From contig NZ_FQUC01000007.1 in NCBI RefSeq assembly GCF_900128985.1, positions 124,001 through 188,000 of the forward strand: a stretch of DNA of 64,000 nucleotides, written 5' to 3'. Within the stretch, counting starts at the first letter, position 1. Each line of letters begins with the position of its first letter. Both the position numbers and the translations under genes were made by a program. This document shows positions 45,300 to 55,844 of the stretch, one piece after another. The notes under the pieces are model-generated. The model was not told the DNA's origin. It made no database searches and saw only the letters and a program-made list of their open reading frames with translations. This DNA comes from Indolivaga macrotermitis. Its GTDB lineage: Bacteria; Bacteroidota; Bacteroidia; Bacteroidales; Dysgonomonadaceae.

Positions 45300-46940
45300 A
45301 TGTATAAAGGGAATTCGTATTATTTCTATTTTATCTGTGTGATAGGCTTTTTAGCTCTGAGCCTGAATCCCGCATTTTCTCAAAAAAAGAACACTAAGAC
45401 TAAAAAGAAAGTGGAGGTCGCAAAAGTCGATACAACACAAATAGCACAAATAGCTCCGGGTAAAGCAGCAGTTGTGCCATTCCGGGATACTTTATTTTTT
45501 ATATACGGTAATATCGGATCTTTTACCCCGAAGCAAAGGGCCGAAGCTATCAACGAAAGAATATTAAAGCTTGAAGATGATCCGTTTTTCGAAGCCGACT
45601 CGATAAAGCTTATGGATATGAACGGGCTGATAAATATAGTGTATAACGGAGACATTATAATGAGTGTCGATACACTACAGGCCAGTTTCCTGAAAACCAC
45701 ACGTTCAGAATTGGCCCAAAATTACTTGAATGAGATAGTGAACTCCATCCATAAACGGAAGGACGAAACCAGCCTGAAACGTATTGCGATACAGATAGGT
45801 TATACAATACTTATTATAGCCCTGCAAGTATTCGTAATATGGCTTATTATGCAGGGAACAAGGCGTGTACGGGCTATAATATGGCTACAAAGAGGAAAAA
45901 AGCTAAAGGGATTTATGGGCTTTATCGATGCCAATAAAGAAGTATACTTCCTTATTCTTTGCCTGAAAATTTTACGTTTCCTGATCATAATATTCTCGCT
46001 TTACTGGGGTCTTTGGGCTTTATTCAAGGTATTCCCTTCGACAATGGGATGGGCAGACCAGTTGTGGGGATATGTAGTAATACCTCTGAAATCGATTGCC
46101 CGCAGTGTTATCGGCTTTCTGCCTAATCTATTTACAATAATAGTAATCATTGTAATATTCAGGTATACCCAGAAATTCATGCGGTCTATTGCAGCGCAGG
46201 TAGCGGAAAGTAAAATAACAATACGTGGATTTTATGCAGACTGGGCATATCCTACTTATAATATCGTTTGCGTGATATGGTATATATTTATGTTTATCCT
46301 GATATTTCCCTACCTGCCCAAATCTGATTCTACTGTATTTCAAGGAGTTTCGGTATTTGCCGGTTTAGTTATCTCTTTAGGATCGACCTCTGTAATCGGT
46401 AACCTTATCGCCGGATTGGTTATTACTTACATGCGTCCGTTCAGAATCGGGGACAGGGTAAAGATGGATGACTGTGTAGGTAATGTAATCGAAAAAACTG
46501 CTTTGGTTACGCGGGTCAGAACCCCTAAGAATGAGTTGATTACGATTCCGAATTCTACTGTAATGAATTCAAAAACAGTAAATTATTCGCAATCAGCCCG
46601 CGAATACGGTTTAATACTTTATACTTCTGTAACTATAGGATATGATGTTCCATGGACAAAAGTGCACGAATTGCTGAAAGAAGTGGCCGAACGTACCGAA
46701 CTGGTAATGAAAAAGCCTAAACCATTTATTCAGCAAGAAGCACTTAATGATTTTTACGTATCCTACCAATTGAATGTATATACTCGTGAAGCGGACAGGA
46801 TGCCACACATATATTCGGAATTGAAGAAAAACATTCAGGACGTATTCGGAGACGCAGGTATCGAAATCCGTTCTCCTCACTACCATGTGAATACGATTAT
46901 TGAAGAAGTGGCTGAGCCAAAAAAGAATAAGGAACAGTAA
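45300..46940 (+). CDS. Mechanosensitive ion channel of the MscS family
   Basis: It is expected to open under membrane tension to release solutes. The 546-residue protein has a signal-like start (FYFICVIGFLALSLNPAFSQ), a Lys-rich segment, a periplasmic region to about 150, then about five membrane helices and the MscS core: pore helix SVFAGLVISLGSTSVIGNLIAGLVITYMRPFRIGDRV (about 350-395) and the cytoplasmic beta and alpha/beta domains (LITIPNSTVMNSKTVNYS). The N-terminal extension makes it a larger variant than E. coli MscS (286 residues). Confidence 0.93.
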   Translation: MYKGNSYYFYFICVIGFLALSLNPAFSQKKNTKTKKKVEVAKVDTTQIAQIAPGKAAVVPFRDTLFFIYGNIGSFTPKQRAEAINERILKLEDDPFFEADSIKLMDMNGLINIVYNGDIIMSVDTLQASFLKTTRSELAQNYLNEIVNSIHKRKDETSLKRIAIQIGYTILIIALQVFVIWLIMQGTRRVRAIIWLQRGKKLKGFMGFIDANKEVYFLILCLKILRFLIIIFSLYWGLWALFKVFPSTMGWADQLWGYVVIPLKSIARSVIGFLPNLFTIIVIIVIFRYTQKFMRSIAAQVAESKITIRGFYADWAYPTYNIVCVIWYIFMFILIFPYLPKSDSTVFQGVSVFAGLVISLGSTSVIGNLIAGLVITYMRPFRIGDRVKMDDCVGNVIEKTALVTRVRTPKNELITIPNSTVMNSKTVNYSQSAREYGLILYTSVTIGYDVPWTKVHELLKEVAERTELVMKKPKPFIQQEALNDFYVSYQLNVYTREADRMPHIYSELKKNIQDVFGDAGIEIRSPHYHVNTIIEEVAEPKKNKEQ

Positions 46941-46950
46941 GCCCGATAGC

Positions 46951-47859
46951 TTATTTATTTAGAGACTTGATACTATCTATTTCCTGACGGAAATACCTTG
47001 TATATTTCTCAGCAGAAAGAGCATCCAGATGATCCCCGTCTGTGGTCGTATAATCGTTACAGTCGGGCATATCTATATAATGGAACTCGTCCCGGGGAAA
47101 TGTTTTGTACATCTGCTCTCTGATGGCTGCTCCACGGCTAAGCCCACAGAGTTGGTACTGTACCGGCATTTCGAAAAAAACAACAGTCGATCCATGCAAT
47201 ATAACCTCATCCACATACTTTCTTAAAGCTTGTGTATCTTTCTCTAAATTTTCGGGAACCTTCGAATGATATTCTATAGCTTGTGGTAATATTTTTGACA
47301 ACATATCCACATGTTCTAAAGTATCCTTGCCTCTTTCATCAGATGCGGTTATTTTCCCCAGCCCTGTTTGCAACAGATACACTCCATAAGCAGTAGCTTT
47401 CTGTCCATAAGGAATAGCGATAAAACTCATCGGTTGTTTTCCGTCTCTCAATGAAGGGATATAATGCCGCAAAGGTGTCATCAACGGGTTAGATATAGAA
47501 GTTTTCAGTTCTTCATTCAAAGATCTGTCTATATGGTTCATCTCAACAAAGATATATTTAGGATACACACCTTTCTCTACTACAGTGAACAAACCATCAA
47601 CCGAACTCAAACCTAACAACCCCAGATTGTAGAAATGAGGTAATTGGTTCATATATAAACGCTCACAAAGTGAAGACCCTACAATGATAGCTTCTATCGA
47701 ATCCGTATCGGAAAAAAGATATCTCTGCGTTTTGATCTGATTATCCTGCCATTGATGTTCTGATATATACCTGTTAGGATCTGCAACATACACTACAACG
47801 AGTGTATATGCCGCAAAAAGTATAAAAAATAATAGCAATGTTTTTTTTACCATATTCAA
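46951..47859 (-). CDS. SGNH-like acyltransferase partner of the MBOAT protein
   Basis: 302 residues with an N-terminal membrane anchor (LLLFFILFAAYTLVVVYVAD) and an SGNH-hydrolase-like fold: the nucleophile region IIVGSSLCERLY and, near the C-terminus, TTDGDHLDALSAEKY with the DxxH pair. In alginate (AlgI/AlgX) and teichoic acid (DltB/DltD) systems an MBOAT protein passes acyl groups to such a protein, which acylates a glycan outside the membrane. It lies 79 bp downstream of the MBOAT gene, so this pair probably O-acetylates a cell-surface polymer; the polymer is unknown. Confidence 0.75.
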   Translation of the reverse strand: MNMVKKTLLLFFILFAAYTLVVVYVADPNRYISEHQWQDNQIKTQRYLFSDTDSIEAIIVGSSLCERLYMNQLPHFYNLGLLGLSSVDGLFTVVEKGVYPKYIFVEMNHIDRSLNEELKTSISNPLMTPLRHYIPSLRDGKQPMSFIAIPYGQKATAYGVYLLQTGLGKITASDERGKDTLEHVDMLSKILPQAIEYHSKVPENLEKDTQALRKYVDEVILHGSTVVFFEMPVQYQLCGLSRGAAIREQMYKTFPRDEFHYIDMPDCNDYTTTDGDHLDALSAEKYTRYFRQEIDSIKSLNK

Positions 47860-47938
47860 GATAATTAAGCAACAAGAAGTCTTTGGTATACTAATAAAAC
47901 TGTCTGCTGCTACTATATAAATAGGTTTGTAGCCCTAC

Positions 47939-49348
47939 TTAGAATTGGAAATAAATAAACGATCCGCTTGTTCCGCTATTTGTTATGATAAAGAACAAAA
48001 GGATAGCATATAAAACAAATTCTTTTGATCGAACAGCTTTCCATACTTTAGAGTCTTTATATAAATAAAGCAAATGATAAACTATAACCGGAATAGAATA
48101 TAGTATGATGTACATATTTATCTTCACGGTACTCTGAACAGCTGTATTATTACCTATTGCCTGAAAATATTTAATTACATGGCTGAAATCGGGTAATTTG
48201 AACAGCAACCAGGCTAGGGTTACCATAATGAATACAAAGAAACCTTTGATTATCAATACCGATTTAGGCAGCTTTATTTTTACATTATCATTTATCAACC
48301 TTTCTATAGCAAGCATTCCGCCATGGAACAATCCCCACGTCGCATAACTCCATGCCGCTCCATGCCATAGACCACCCAATACCATTGTTAAAAGGAGGTT
48401 AAGGTATGTTCTGAATTTTCCTTTCCGGTTCCCGCCCAAAGGAATATACAGATATTGCATCAAAAAAGTAGACAAAGATATATGCCACCTTTTCCAGAAT
48501 TCTTTGAATGAGGTTGATATATAGGGGAAATAGAAGTTGGTCTGAAAATCGTATCCGAACAATTTAGCTAAACCTATCGCTATTAATGAATAGCCTGCAA
48601 AATCGGCAAATATCTGTATCGAATAGCCAAACAACATAGTACACAGGTCTACTGTCGAATACGCTTCGAAATACGGGTAACTGATCCAAAATGTAAAATT
48701 CTTGAGATTATCGGCAACAACCATTTTCAGAAAATATCCGACAATGAGAGTTTTAAAGGCATTTTCCCATGCTATATTTTTAAATGCTTTATCCGAAATT
48801 TGAGGATAAAAATCGTGGGCTTTCAGTATTGGACCTGCTATCAGGTGAGGGAAAAAAGAGATAAAGAATAATGTCCGTTGTGCGTGCCTCGCCGGCGAAG
48901 GTGTAACGAATGATGCTGTTTTTCCTTCCTTTTTATCTCTCCAGACATCTATTACAAGACTGATTCCCTCAAATGTAAAAAACGAAATACCGATCGGCAA
49001 TGGTATCATCAGCAGAAAATGCCCGATAGAACTATCGGGAGAAAATAAACTGTGTGATATTAAAGGACTGTATTTGAAAAATGCCAAACCGGCTAAGTTC
49101 AGGACAATACCTGTTGTAGCAACAAGTTTCCGGTATTTAGCATTTCCATATACGACATAGTAACTCGTCAATATATTGATACTTGCCGAAAACAAAAGCA
49201 ATAAAGTAAACCAAGGCTGATCATATGCGTAAAAAATCAAACTGGATACGACCAATACGGATACCTGATACTTTTTGAAAAAAGGCAGATAATATACCAA
49301 AAAAGTGATGAGGAATAATAATAAGAACGGAAAACTGGTAAATAGCAT
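47939..49348 (-). CDS. MBOAT family membrane-bound O-acyltransferase (AlgI/DltB type)
   Basis: It moves acyl (often acetyl) groups across the inner membrane for polysaccharide acylation. The 469-residue protein has about 11 hydrophobic helices, the conserved WxxWHISLSTFLMQYLYIPLGGNRKG segment and the catalytic His in MVLGGLWHGAAWSYATWGLFHG. The start MLFTSFPFLLLFLITFLVYYL is typical of AlgI-like proteins. Together with the SGNH gene just downstream it forms a two-gene unit that ends in the spacer before the mscS-type gene. Confidence 0.92.
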   Translation of the reverse strand: MLFTSFPFLLLFLITFLVYYLPFFKKYQVSVLVVSSLIFYAYDQPWFTLLLLFSASINILTSYYVVYGNAKYRKLVATTGIVLNLAGLAFFKYSPLISHSLFSPDSSIGHFLLMIPLPIGISFFTFEGISLVIDVWRDKKEGKTASFVTPSPARHAQRTLFFISFFPHLIAGPILKAHDFYPQISDKAFKNIAWENAFKTLIVGYFLKMVVADNLKNFTFWISYPYFEAYSTVDLCTMLFGYSIQIFADFAGYSLIAIGLAKLFGYDFQTNFYFPYISTSFKEFWKRWHISLSTFLMQYLYIPLGGNRKGKFRTYLNLLLTMVLGGLWHGAAWSYATWGLFHGGMLAIERLINDNVKIKLPKSVLIIKGFFVFIMVTLAWLLFKLPDFSHVIKYFQAIGNNTAVQSTVKINMYIILYSIPVIVYHLLYLYKDSKVWKAVRSKEFVLYAILLFFIITNSGTSGSFIYFQF

Positions 49349-49396
49349 CTAGCTTTCTATGCGGTATTGTTAATTTTTATAATAAAAGTTATCCCT

Positions 49397-49440
49397 AAAA
49401 AGAAAAAGTTACTACCGAATAGTATCAAGGTAGTAACTTT
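49397..49440 (-). terminator. Terminator of rpsO
   Basis: AAAGTTACTACC (49405-49416) pairs with GGTAGTAACTTT (49429-49440); the minus strand continues with a T-rich run (complement of 49397-49407). Confidence 0.85.
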
Positions 49441-49459
49441 TGTTTCGTTCGGAAAGATT

Positions 49460-49729
49460 TTACTTTCTGATACCAAGCTCTTTGATGATAGCACGATATC
49501 TTGTGATATCAATTTCTATCAAATAGTCTAATAAACGGCGACGTTTACCAACTAACATTCTTAGAGAGCGTTCAGTGTTATAATCTTTATGATTTGACTT
49601 CAAGTGTTCAGTCAAATGCGAAATACGGTACGAAAACAATGCAATCTGAGCTTCTGGTGAGCCAGTATCAGTGTTAGACTTTCCGTATTTAGCAAAGATT
49701 TCTTTCTTTTTTTCAGAATCTAAATACAT
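49460..49729 (-). CDS. rpsO: 30S ribosomal protein S15
   Basis: S15 binds 16S rRNA early in small-subunit assembly. From the ATG ending at 49729 the product is 89 residues, the normal length, starting MYLDSEKKKEIFAKYGKSNTD and containing SPEAQIALFSYRISHLTEHLKSNHKDY and MLVGKRRRLLDYL. The frame is open a further 11 residues, but that part overlaps the promoter. It is a single gene with its own promoter and terminator. Confidence 0.97.
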   Translation of the reverse strand: MYLDSEKKKEIFAKYGKSNTDTGSPEAQIALFSYRISHLTEHLKSNHKDYNTERSLRMLVGKRRRLLDYLIEIDITRYRAIIKELGIRK

Positions 49730-49761
49730 GATTTCTTTTATATTTTGATTAAAATTCGGCA

Positions 49762-49792
49762 CAAAGATAAGAGTTCTTTTCTGTTATACAAA
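49762..49792 (-). promoter_or_regulatory. Promoter of rpsO
   Basis: On the minus strand TTTG (complement of 49789-49792), 19 nt, TATCTTTG (complement of 49762-49769): a perfect consensus match 32 bp upstream of the ATG. Confidence 0.8.
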
Positions 49793-49934
49793 AGTTTATG
49801 CCATTTTTGAAATAATACATAACTAAAAAGTCTTTTTTTAAGAAACATATCTCATATAACTCTTTCTTTTTTAACAAAATTATTTAAATTTGAAATTTGT
49901 ACAACACTTTATATACTCATAACGCTAAAACTCT

Positions 49935-50561
49935 GTGAAAAAACCGATGAACCCTTCCAGAAAGAAGATACTGGATAAAGCTTTCAGCTTATTTTTAAAT
50001 GAGAACTTCGATAGTGTTACGATGCAACAGATCCAGGAAGCATCCGGAATCTCGCGGGGAGCCATTTATCATCATTTCAAAAGTAAGGAAGATATCTTCA
50101 AAGAAATCGTCGACACCTATCTTCTGCCTATATTTTCGAGCTATACGGGAATACCCGAAGACCAAAAGCGGACGTTGCTCGATACTATTTATGCCTCTAT
50201 TAAATGCAGGCAGAGCCATCAAAATCTATTAAAGGAAGTTGTACCCTTTAAGATGTCAGATTTTTACTTGTATAAATTCATTTTTCAGGCTACAGAATTA
50301 TATCCCGAATTTAATAAACAGGTAAATTCACTGACAGAAAAAGAATATAACGGTTGGCGGAATGTTATTCAAATAGCCATGAGAACAGGAGAGATACGTT
50401 CGGATGTAGACCTCGACTATGTAGCACAGTCACTTATCACCATACCTTTAGGATTAGGGGTGTTTTCTGCTTTCAGTAACTATATTAATATCAATACAAA
50501 AGATATCAGAACTTCTTACCTGAAATTCTATAACTTATTAAAGAAAAACAGTTTCTTGTAA
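49935..50561 (+). CDS. TetR/AcrR family transcriptional regulator
   Basis: 208 residues using the GTG at 49935 (ATG at 49947 is a plausible alternative, giving 204). The N-terminal TetR HTH is clear: RKKILDKAFSLFLNENFDSVTMQQIQEASGISRGAIYHHFKSKEDIFKEIV (cut here for discussion; residues about 8-58). The C-terminal ligand domain has no recognisable ligand signature. TetR proteins usually repress a neighbouring transporter or enzyme gene, but next to it are rpsO and mutS, so the target is unknown. It ends 3 bp before the convergent mutS. Confidence 0.9.
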   Translation: MKKPMNPSRKKILDKAFSLFLNENFDSVTMQQIQEASGISRGAIYHHFKSKEDIFKEIVDTYLLPIFSSYTGIPEDQKRTLLDTIYASIKCRQSHQNLLKEVVPFKMSDFYLYKFIFQATELYPEFNKQVNSLTEKEYNGWRNVIQIAMRTGEIRSDVDLDYVAQSLITIPLGLGVFSAFSNYININTKDIRTSYLKFYNLLKKNSFL

Positions 50562-50564
50562 ACC

Positions 50565-53177
50565 TTACTTGCCGGACACTATCTTTTTTATCTCATTCAG
50601 TTTATTTAACGCTTCAACCGGGGTGAGGTTGTTAACATCCAGGGACTTTATTTCGTCGCGCACCTGACTCAATACAGGATCGTCCAACTGGAAAAAACTC
50701 AATTGATAGCCTTCGCGCTGTTCATTTATCTCTGCAATAGGTTTTGATATACCTTGCTTCCGGTTATCTGTTTCCAGTTGCTTAAGTATTGTATCGGCTC
50801 GCTTTACTATACTCTGAGGCATACCCGCCAACTTTGCCACATGTATACCGAAACTGTGCTCGCTACCCCCTTTAACCAATTTACGTAAGAAGATAATTTT
50901 TGTATCGACTTCTTTGACCGATACATTGTAGTTCTTGATACGCTTGAATGATTTTTCCATTTCATTCAACTCGTGATAGTGGGTTGCAAACAATGTTTTA
51001 GCTCTTGCTTTAGGATGCTCATGTATATATTCCACAATTGCCCAAGCTATAGAAATACCATCATAGGTACTTGTACCACGCCCCAGCTCATCGAATAGGA
51101 CTAAACTGCGAGGTGACAAGTTATTCAGAATATCAGAGGCCTCATTCATTTCGACCATAAATGTGGATTCACCCAACGAAATATTATCCGAAGCCCCCAC
51201 ACGGGTAAATATTTTATCGACAAGACCTATTTTTGCCGAGTCGGCCGGTACATAACAGCCTATCTGAGCCATCAGGTTAATCAATGCTGTCTGACGAAGC
51301 AGAGCCGACTTACCCGCCATATTAGGCCCTGTTATAATAATAATCTGTTGTTTATTACTATCCAGATAGACATCGTTGGCTATATAAGACTCTCCGATAG
51401 GTAGCTGTTTTTCGATAACGGGATGGCGTCCGTTTTTAATATCCAATACATCCGAATCTTCAATATTCGGGCGAATGTATTTATTCAATTCGGCTGCTTT
51501 AGCAAACGAAAGCAGGCAATCGGTCCGGGCTATCAGATTGGCGTTTACCTGAATAGTTGGTATATAGTCTATCAGGCTTTGAACCAAATCATTGTATAAA
51601 GTTGTTTCGAGTGAGAGGATTTTTTCTTCCGCACCCAGAATTTTCTCTTCATAGTCTTTCAGTTCCTGTGTAATATATCGCTCTGCATTGACCAGCGTCT
51701 GCTTACGTATCCAATCGGCAGGGACTTTATCTTTGTGGGTGTTACGCACTTCAATATAATAGCCGAATACACTGTTGAAACTGATTTTCAGAGACGGAAT
51801 ACCTGTTGTATCGATTTCGCGCTGCTGTATATGAAGCAAATAATCTTTACCAGAGTAAGCAATTTTGCGTAACTCATCCAGATCGGGATTAACTCCTTCC
51901 CGGATAACACTTCCCCTATTGAGTAATACGGGCGGATCGTTCTGTATTTCCTTTTCGATACGCTCCCTGATTATAGGGCATGGATTAAGCTTTTCCCCAA
52001 TCGATTTCAGACTTGGTTCATCCGAATTAATGAAGGCTTCGCGAATAGGTTCGATTGCTTTCAGAGCAACTTTAAGCTGTACTACTTCGCGTGGTGTAAC
52101 ACGCCCTACTGCTACTTTAGAAATTATACGTTCGAGGTCTCCGATAAGAGGTAATTGCTCTTCTAATAACTGTTTCAGAGAAGGATCACGGAAGAAATAC
52201 TCTACTACAGCCAGACGGTCGTTAATAGGCTTAACTTCTTTCAACGGGAATACCAACCAACGGCGAAGCATACGTGCTCCCATTGGCGATATCGTTTTAT
52301 CGAGGATATCGAGTAACGATTTTCCGCCTTCGTTCATTGTAGAAATCAATTCCAGACTGCGTACCGTAAACTTATCGAGGCGTACATATCTGTCTTCTTC
52401 TATTCTCGATAAAGTGGTTATATGGCCTATCATAGTATGTTGGGTCACATCCAGATAATGCAGTACTGTGCCGGCAGCAATAACTCCATCTGTAAGATGT
52501 TCTACACCAAACCCTTTTAGATTTTTAGTCTCGAAATGTTTGATCAGACGGTCACGGGCTGTGTCTTCAGTGAAGATCCAGTCATCGAGTTCAAAAGTAA
52601 AGTAACGGCTACCGAAGTACTCTTCGAACTGCTTTTTATTTCCCCTCTCGATAAGTACCTCTTTAGGCGAAAAGTTTGCCAGAAGCTTATCTATATATTC
52701 TTTATTTCCTTCAGCCAGAAGAAACTCTCCCGTTGATATATCCAGCAATGATATACCATAGTTTTTCTTTGCAAAATGAACCGCGCACAGGAAGTTATTC
52801 TCCTTATGATTCAGAACATTATCATTGATAGATACACCCGGTGTCACCAACTCGGTTATACCACGCTTAACCAGCTTGGTAGTCTGTTTCGGATCTTCCA
52901 GTTGGTCACATATAGCCACCCGCCTTCCGGCACGGACTAGTTTAGGCAGATAAGTATCTAATGCGTGATGCGGAAACCCTGCCAGCTCAACATGCTGTGC
53001 TGTACCATTTGCCCTTCGGGTAAGCGTTATTCCCAATATTTCGGCAGCATCTATAGCATCTTGCGAGAAAGTCTCATAGAAGTCGCCCACTCGAAACAAC
53101 AGTATAGCATCGGGATGTTTTCCCTTGATTTCCATATATTGTTTCATTAAAGGGGTTTCGGCTATTTTTTTTGACAC
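50565..53177 (-). CDS. mutS: DNA mismatch repair protein MutS
   Basis: MutS binds mispaired bases and small loops and starts mismatch repair. The 870-residue protein has the mismatch-binding motif GDFYETF near residue 32, the clamp and lever regions, and the ATPase domain with Walker [14 protein letters not shown], Walker [17 protein letters not shown] and ATHYHEL. The length is normal and the frame is intact. The state of MutS affects slippage in the long AG tracts at 22-29 kb, but this is only functional inference. Confidence 0.97.
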   Translation of the reverse strand: MSKKIAETPLMKQYMEIKGKHPDAILLFRVGDFYETFSQDAIDAAEILGITLTRRANGTAQHVELAGFPHHALDTYLPKLVRAGRRVAICDQLEDPKQTTKLVKRGITELVTPGVSINDNVLNHKENNFLCAVHFAKKNYGISLLDISTGEFLLAEGNKEYIDKLLANFSPKEVLIERGNKKQFEEYFGSRYFTFELDDWIFTEDTARDRLIKHFETKNLKGFGVEHLTDGVIAAGTVLHYLDVTQHTMIGHITTLSRIEEDRYVRLDKFTVRSLELISTMNEGGKSLLDILDKTISPMGARMLRRWLVFPLKEVKPINDRLAVVEYFFRDPSLKQLLEEQLPLIGDLERIISKVAVGRVTPREVVQLKVALKAIEPIREAFINSDEPSLKSIGEKLNPCPIIRERIEKEIQNDPPVLLNRGSVIREGVNPDLDELRKIAYSGKDYLLHIQQREIDTTGIPSLKISFNSVFGYYIEVRNTHKDKVPADWIRKQTLVNAERYITQELKDYEEKILGAEEKILSLETTLYNDLVQSLIDYIPTIQVNANLIARTDCLLSFAKAAELNKYIRPNIEDSDVLDIKNGRHPVIEKQLPIGESYIANDVYLDSNKQQIIIITGPNMAGKSALLRQTALINLMAQIGCYVPADSAKIGLVDKIFTRVGASDNISLGESTFMVEMNEASDILNNLSPRSLVLFDELGRGTSTYDGISIAWAIVEYIHEHPKARAKTLFATHYHELNEMEKSFKRIKNYNVSVKEVDTKIIFLRKLVKGGSEHSFGIHVAKLAGMPQSIVKRADTILKQLETDNRKQGISKPIAEINEQREGYQLSFFQLDDPVLSQVRDEIKSLDVNNLTPVEALNKLNEIKKIVSGK

Positions 53178-53412
53178 AGTTGTATAATTTTTTAAGTCTT
53201 GTTCGTCTAATTTATTCGTTCGGCTTTCGTCTCCGGAGAATTACTATAAGCCAGACTGACAAAGATAAAAAAAATAGTAGAAAATAAGTTCTCAAACCTC
53301 TTTATTGCAAAGCAAACCCTTGAAAATTAAGCAGGCTATTTCTAATGTGTATCTTTATGGTTTACCCTGTTGCCCGAAAAAACACTATATTTATGAATCT
53401 AAGAACAACGCA

Positions 53413-54171
53413 ATGAAATATATTAAGCTAATCTTACCCCTGTTACTTGTAGCAACACTAAGCATTCAGGCACAAAACAGAACTAATATGATAGCCGGCG
53501 AATGGAAAATCGATTACTTGATCGGAATAAACCAAATCGACGAATTTAATATCGAAACAATTCACTATGAAGACGATCAGAAGTATCGTTTCCATTACGG
53601 AAATAATGCGAAATTTGCAGAAGACGGGACTTTTATGTGTTACTATTCGGCTCCATGCGGAAATGATTGTTTCCGTCAAACCTATGGCAGATACAATGTA
53701 ACAGACGAAAACCATATACGGATATATGCAGATAGTATTTCGATAAACGGTATGTGCCAAAACGTAGATGAACGTGTAAATATCGACTTAGGTATATTTA
53801 TGATAGATACTATACCCGGCGGATTCAGGCTTATCTCTTGCCGGGATGGCATTGATGACGATCTACGACGGGTTTATTCACAAAAGGTAAATTCTTTACC
53901 TCAGATATCAACAGGAGAATCTAATCTAAAATGGGTAACGCTCGATCCGGAAAACAGAGAAACTGAAAGCCTGAAAATATTGCGAAAAGGCCTTATTACA
54001 GACGGACAGTTCGATCCGGATAAAGCCAACCTTGTGTATACCAAAAATATAGGCTGGTATTATATAACGGCTTTTGTTTTCGAATATGAGAATAAAAACC
54101 ACATTGCACTCTATAGTGCTGACCCGGAAATATTTGCTGTTTATAAAAATTCAGAAACCGGAAACCAATGA
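53413..54171 (+). CDS. Exported protein of unknown function, copy 1 of a tandem pair
   Basis: From the ATG at 53413 it has 252 residues and a signal peptide (MKYIKLILPLLLVATLSIQAQ). The body has MIAGEWKIDYLIGINQIDEF, FAEDGTFMCYYSAPCGNDCFRQTYGRYNV and a C-terminal YITAFVFEYENKNHIALYSADPE. This looks like a lipocalin-like or calycin-style beta barrel of the 'weight and compare' type (GEWK..D..F..DGT.....GRY.V), but I cannot name the family. The frame extends upstream to 53305; the signal peptide decides the start. It overlaps the next gene by ATGA. Confidence 0.75.
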   Translation: MKYIKLILPLLLVATLSIQAQNRTNMIAGEWKIDYLIGINQIDEFNIETIHYEDDQKYRFHYGNNAKFAEDGTFMCYYSAPCGNDCFRQTYGRYNVTDENHIRIYADSISINGMCQNVDERVNIDLGIFMIDTIPGGFRLISCRDGIDDDLRRVYSQKVNSLPQISTGESNLKWVTLDPENRETESLKILRKGLITDGQFDPDKANLVYTKNIGWYYITAFVFEYENKNHIALYSADPEIFAVYKNSETGNQ

Positions 54172-54932
54172 CTTATCTAAAATACATACTGTTACTGTTT
54201 TCTATGCTTGCAGCAATATTGCAGGCACAGGAAAATACAAGGATAATAGGCACATGGCAATCTGACCACCTCATCGGAGAAAAGATACAAAAGCCTGATG
54301 ATTACATTCTTTCATTTCCCAACACTATTTTACAACAAAAGGCATTCGGAAATAAAATCGTTTTTTCGGATGACGGGATATTTACATCTAAGGAAATTTC
54401 GTGGTGTGGATTCGGAAGCTACCCTACCATAGAAGGGAGATATGAAGTTATTGACAAAAACAAGATACAGTTATATTTAACCCGGTACTATTCTTCTATG
54501 AGTATAGGGCAAATCAATAGATATATGGATCATGATCTGGGTACCTACCGAATAGAAGAATTACCCGATAAAACCTTCAAACTCATTTTTACACCCAACG
54601 GTACGGAAAGTAACGATTTGAAAAGGGCAAAAAGTATAATACAGAATTTAAAACCAGCCATAAATACAGATCAGGAGTGGAAAGGTATCGATGCCAGCTA
54701 CAGAAATGCTGGCGACCGGATAATTTTTGAACAGATTCTGAAAACAAGTAAAAAATTCAGTCCTGAAAAAACGGAACTGATTCATTCTCAATATTTAGAC
54801 GATTATCTGTTCAAAGCATTTATTTTCAAGTACAAAGAAAATTTCTATGTGGGATTATACACCGATCTGTTATCATCCCAGATGTACTTTATTTATGAGC
54901 CTGAGCCCGAAAAGACCATTAATAACCAATAA
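54168..54932 (+). CDS. Exported protein of unknown function, copy 2 of a tandem pair
   Basis: 254 residues with a signal peptide (YILLLFSMLAAILQAQE), then IIGTWQSDHLIGEKIQ, FSDDGIFTSKEISWCGFGSYPTIEGRYEVID and the C-terminal LFKAFIFKYKENFYVGLYTD. The motif order matches the upstream gene (GTW/GEW, DDG/EDG, GRY, AF.F.Y....), so the two arose by duplication and have diverged strongly. Starts overlap by four bases, suggesting translational coupling. Its 3' end overlaps the convergent gene at 54919 by 14 bp. Confidence 0.75.
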   Translation: MTYLKYILLLFSMLAAILQAQENTRIIGTWQSDHLIGEKIQKPDDYILSFPNTILQQKAFGNKIVFSDDGIFTSKEISWCGFGSYPTIEGRYEVIDKNKIQLYLTRYYSSMSIGQINRYMDHDLGTYRIEELPDKTFKLIFTPNGTESNDLKRAKSIIQNLKPAINTDQEWKGIDASYRNAGDRIIFEQILKTSKKFSPEKTELIHSQYLDDYLFKAFIFKYKENFYVGLYTDLLSSQMYFIYEPEPEKTINNQ

Positions 54933-55803
54933 AATATCCGTCAGATGTAAGATGAATATTTCCGCCGGATGTTTTAATGGCAATATGTTCTATCTTCGAA
55001 GCATGCTCTTTGCCTCTCCCACTACTCTCCCCTATCCGGTAGGTATCAATAATTTCTTCTTTTCCGTTTCTAGTTTCCAGCACTGTAATTAATTTATTGT
55101 CAAATTGCTCAAGATAAAAAAGCAATTGAATCCCGGATGAAATAAATGGAGAAACAGCCTGAGTCCAGTTCGCTATTGTCAGTACATACGGATCACTTTT
55201 TACAGGATATCCGGCTTTTACCGCCGGAAGGGTCAACAACTCATCCGTATCAAAATACCGGGAAGAAAACAGGCAGGTGTCCACCTTTATAGCGAAAGGT
55301 TTTCCTAATGAATCTATCTCGAATTTTACCTCTGCTTTTACTGCCACCGGTATCTCATACTTCCTTTCCGACCAGAATATATCGGTTACAATAGTATTAT
55401 TTTCGAAAGTAAAATACTGGTTGAAGATGCCTTTATCACTTTCAGGAGCATTTTCGATTATTATCTCCTGTAAATCGTTGTATAGTGGCTTACTGTCTTT
55501 GAATGGTACGATCGATACATAATCCGCATTCTGAATTTCGTCTATCCGGTGTATTACAAACAGGTCGTTGCCGCAGTAGTTTTGAATCCAGTTTACTGCA
55601 TATATTTTCTCGGTCGGCGAATGGAATAAGTCCTTCGTAAATTCATTATAAGGAAGTTCCAGTTCATGCGACGAACCGGAGCTTATATTTCCAAAATAAG
55701 TTTTAAATTGCTCGTAATCAAAGTTTACTGCAGAAACAGATTGCGAATATGCCATTAAAAAAACAGCAATCGATATAAGTAAGGTTGTGTATTTCCGGTT
55801 CAT
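54919..55803 (-). CDS. Exported protein of unknown function
   Basis: 294 residues starting with a signal peptide (TLLISIAVFLMAYSQSVSA). No family is recognised. The body is mixed alpha/beta with SSGSSHELELPYNEFTKDLF near the start and a repeated pattern of strands later (VAVKAEVKFEIDSLGKPFAIKVD). Only two Cys occur in the mature part. It is convergent with the tandem pair and its start is 41 bp beyond the tcdA stop, so it may follow tcdA in one transcript. Confidence 0.68.
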   Translation of the reverse strand: MNRKYTTLLISIAVFLMAYSQSVSAVNFDYEQFKTYFGNISSGSSHELELPYNEFTKDLFHSPTEKIYAVNWIQNYCGNDLFVIHRIDEIQNADYVSIVPFKDSKPLYNDLQEIIIENAPESDKGIFNQYFTFENNTIVTDIFWSERKYEIPVAVKAEVKFEIDSLGKPFAIKVDTCLFSSRYFDTDELLTLPAVKAGYPVKSDPYVLTIANWTQAVSPFISSGIQLLFYLEQFDNKLITVLETRNGKEEIIDTYRIGESSGRGKEHASKIEHIAIKTSGGNIHLTSDGYFIGY

Positions 55804-55844
55804 TTTCAGGCATTCAGATTATGGCTCTAAAGTACCTATATATT

